Assembly (NCBI GenBank): GCA_905235795.1
Contig: CAJOMS010000003.1
Location: 1-40,750, forward strand
Source of the DNA: an uncultured Clostridia bacterium
GTDB lineage: Bacteria; Bacillota; Clostridia; Christensenellales; Borkfalkiaceae
Direction of reading: 5' to 3'
Length of the DNA: 40,750 nt
This document shows, piece by piece, positions 39,605 through 40,750 of the stretch; the first letter of the stretch is position 1; each line of letters begins with the position of its first letter. The notes beneath the pieces are model-generated. The model was not told the origin of the DNA. It saw only the letters and a program-made list of their open reading frames with translations, and made no database searches. A program made the translations under genes and the position numbers.

Positions 39605-40648
39605 TTAAAGTTTGTTTCCGCAATTCGGGCAGAACTTAGCACCCGCTTCGACCTGATTTCCGCAATTCGTGCAGAATTTTTTGGTGGGCATAGCAGCGCC
39701 GCATTCATGGCAGAACTTTGCTCCGACAGGAACCGTAGCTCCGCAAGCGCCGCATTTTGCACCGTCTGTCGGTTGCGCGGCGGGTTGCGCGGGTTGTGCC
39801 TTAAAAGCTTCGCCCACTATCTGGCCCATACCTACGCCTGCTCCCATACCTACGCCTGCGCCCATAAACGCGCCGCCCATACCTTCGTTCTTTGCGGCGT
39901 CCTTCATAGCTTCGGCGGCGGATACTTTTAATAAAACGTCCGTCTTATCGCCCAAAATGCCGAGGCGGCTGCGTTCGTCCATAGCCTTTTCAACTTCGGG
40001 CGGAACGGAAATATTTTCTATAACAAACTGCGTCAACTGCAAGCCGAGTTCGTTAAACGCCGTTTGCACGGTATTTTTAACTTCTTTTTGGAATTCGAGC
40101 GTATTGCCCGCAAGATCGTAAACGGAAAGCGAGCTTTCGCCCAACACGTCCGTAAGCGAAGATATTACCAAAGATTTAAGATATTCAACGATATCTTCCG
40201 TTTTAAACGTGGAATTCGTGCCGAAAAGTCCCTTTAACAATGCGCCGCAGTCGTCGACTTTAAAAGAAAACTGACCGAAACCGCGCAAACGGATATTGCC
40301 GAGGTCGGGGTCTCTCCTTATTATCGGGTTCTGCGTGCCCCACTTGTTGCCCGTAAACTGCTTGGTGTTTATAAAATAAACTTCGAGCGTGATCGGGTTC
40401 TGGAAGGCGTATTGCCATGCAGCAAGTTTGGAAAGCAGCGGGAAGGTATGTGTTTCAAGCTTGTAAAATCCCGGCTCGAAAACCTCTGCGACCTGTCCTT
40501 TGTACACGAAAACCGCCATTTGCGACTCGCGCACGGTCAGCGTACTTTTGTTGTTTACCTCTCTGCCGCTGTTTTTAAACGGATATTTATATACTATCAA
40601 ATTGTGAGCGTTGTCCGCCCATTCTATATTTAATCTGAAAAGTGCCAT
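39605..40648 (-). CDS. SPFH-domain protein with C-terminal zinc ribbons, YdjI-like
   Basis: 347 residues: an SPFH/virion-core-like domain (about 1-240), a Gly/Met-rich stretch GMGGAFMGAGVGMGAGVGMG, a short Ala/Pro/Gln linker, then two C-terminal zinc ribbons (CGACGAT to CHECGAA and CTNCGNQ to CPNCGNK). This is the architecture of YdjI-like proteins, which scaffold membrane microdomains and recruit PspA-type stress proteins. AGGAG lies eight bases before ATG. No PspA or TPM-domain gene is within the window, but the operon could continue beyond the right edge. Confidence 0.88.
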   Translation of the reverse strand: MALFRLNIEWADNAHNLIVYKYPFKNSGREVNNKSTLTVRESQMAVFVYKGQVAEVFEPGFYKLETHTFPLLSKLAAWQYAFQNPITLEVYFINTKQFTGNKWGTQNPIIRRDPDLGNIRLRGFGQFSFKVDDCGALLKGLFGTNSTFKTEDIVEYLKSLVISSLTDVLGESSLSVYDLAGNTLEFQKEVKNTVQTAFNELGLQLTQFVIENISVPPEVEKAMDERSRLGILGDKTDVLLKVSAAEAMKDAAKNEGMGGAFMGAGVGMGAGVGMGQIVGEAFKAQPAQPAAQPTDGAKCGACGATVPVGAKFCHECGAAMPTKKFCTNCGNQVEAGAKFCPNCGNKL

Positions 40649-40679
40649 TATTTCTCCTGTTACAATTATTTTTGACCGA

Positions 40680-40708
40680 GAAAGCGCTTAGTTTATATTT
40701 ACGCTTTC
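40680..40708. repeat. Inverted repeat upstream of the SPFH gene
   Basis: Seven-base perfect arms GAAAGCG (40680-40686) and CGCTTTC (40702-40708) around a 15-base AT-rich centre, about 32 bases upstream of the SPFH start. It could be an operator or a leader hairpin. A nearby plus-strand TATAAT (40728-40733) lacks a good -35. Confidence 0.4.
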
Positions 40709-40750
40709 AAAAGTTCATTACCTAAGTTATAATGGAAAGGTAATTAAGGT

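Overview
The window looks like chromosomal DNA of an anaerobic, low-to-moderate GC Bacillota, most likely an uncultured gut-type member of class Clostridia. The grounds are class-A RNase P RNA, an rsfS/nadD/yqeK neighbourhood, tsaE-tsaB-rimI, queH, a DeoR-type sugar regulator, a CPBP protease, a YdjG/YdjI-like pair, Shine-Dalgarno sites of the AGGAGG type and AT-rich spacers. A placement below class, for example Christensenellales-like, would be a guess. I see no tRNA or rRNA gene, CRISPR array, transposase or phage gene.

Region by region. (1) 1-1156: the C-terminal part of a Cu+ P-type ATPase with a fused metal-binding domain, broken at its 5' end and carrying an internal ribosome-binding site before that domain. 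(2) 1277-15335, all on the minus strand: a ten-gene run read from a promoter near 15371-15399. Its order is PHP phosphoesterase, SrlD-like dehydrogenase, rhamnulokinase-like kinase, a two-domain class II aldolase whose second half is degenerate, a second class II aldolase, SorE-like sugar-phosphate dehydrogenase, then a complete 2-oxoacid dehydrogenase complex (E2 with two lipoyl domains, E3, fused E1 alpha-beta) and lipoate-protein ligase. A divergent DeoR-family gene (15483-16244) is the obvious regulator. The E1 gene carries a frameshift near 2576-2579. (3) 16310-24757, minus strand: rnpB, ddl, a membrane-anchored MurF, an alpha/beta hydrolase, rimI, tsaB, tsaE, queH, a sirtuin, a small membrane protein and a degenerate DeoC-like protein. 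(4) 24952-29419: a small membrane protein, rsfS, a nadD-yqeK fusion, and three lineage-type hypotheticals around divergent promoters. (5) 29416-37958, minus strand: a surface/export locus with a large GLUG-type surface protein, an ABC ATPase, its permease, a beta-helix exoprotein and a CPBP protease, the last four overlapping or nearly touching. (6) 38125-40648: a YdjG-like zinc-ribbon membrane protein, a DUF1858 protein and a YdjI-like SPFH protein.

The most interesting unit is region 2. The first six genes could phosphorylate a ketose, cleave or redox-convert the product, and send carbon to glycolysis. The last four supply an NAD-linked acyl-CoA-forming complex plus the ligase that charges it with lipoate. 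The run contains no transporter and no isomerase. The true substrate is unknown, and I cannot tell from sequence alone whether the linkage has already been described.
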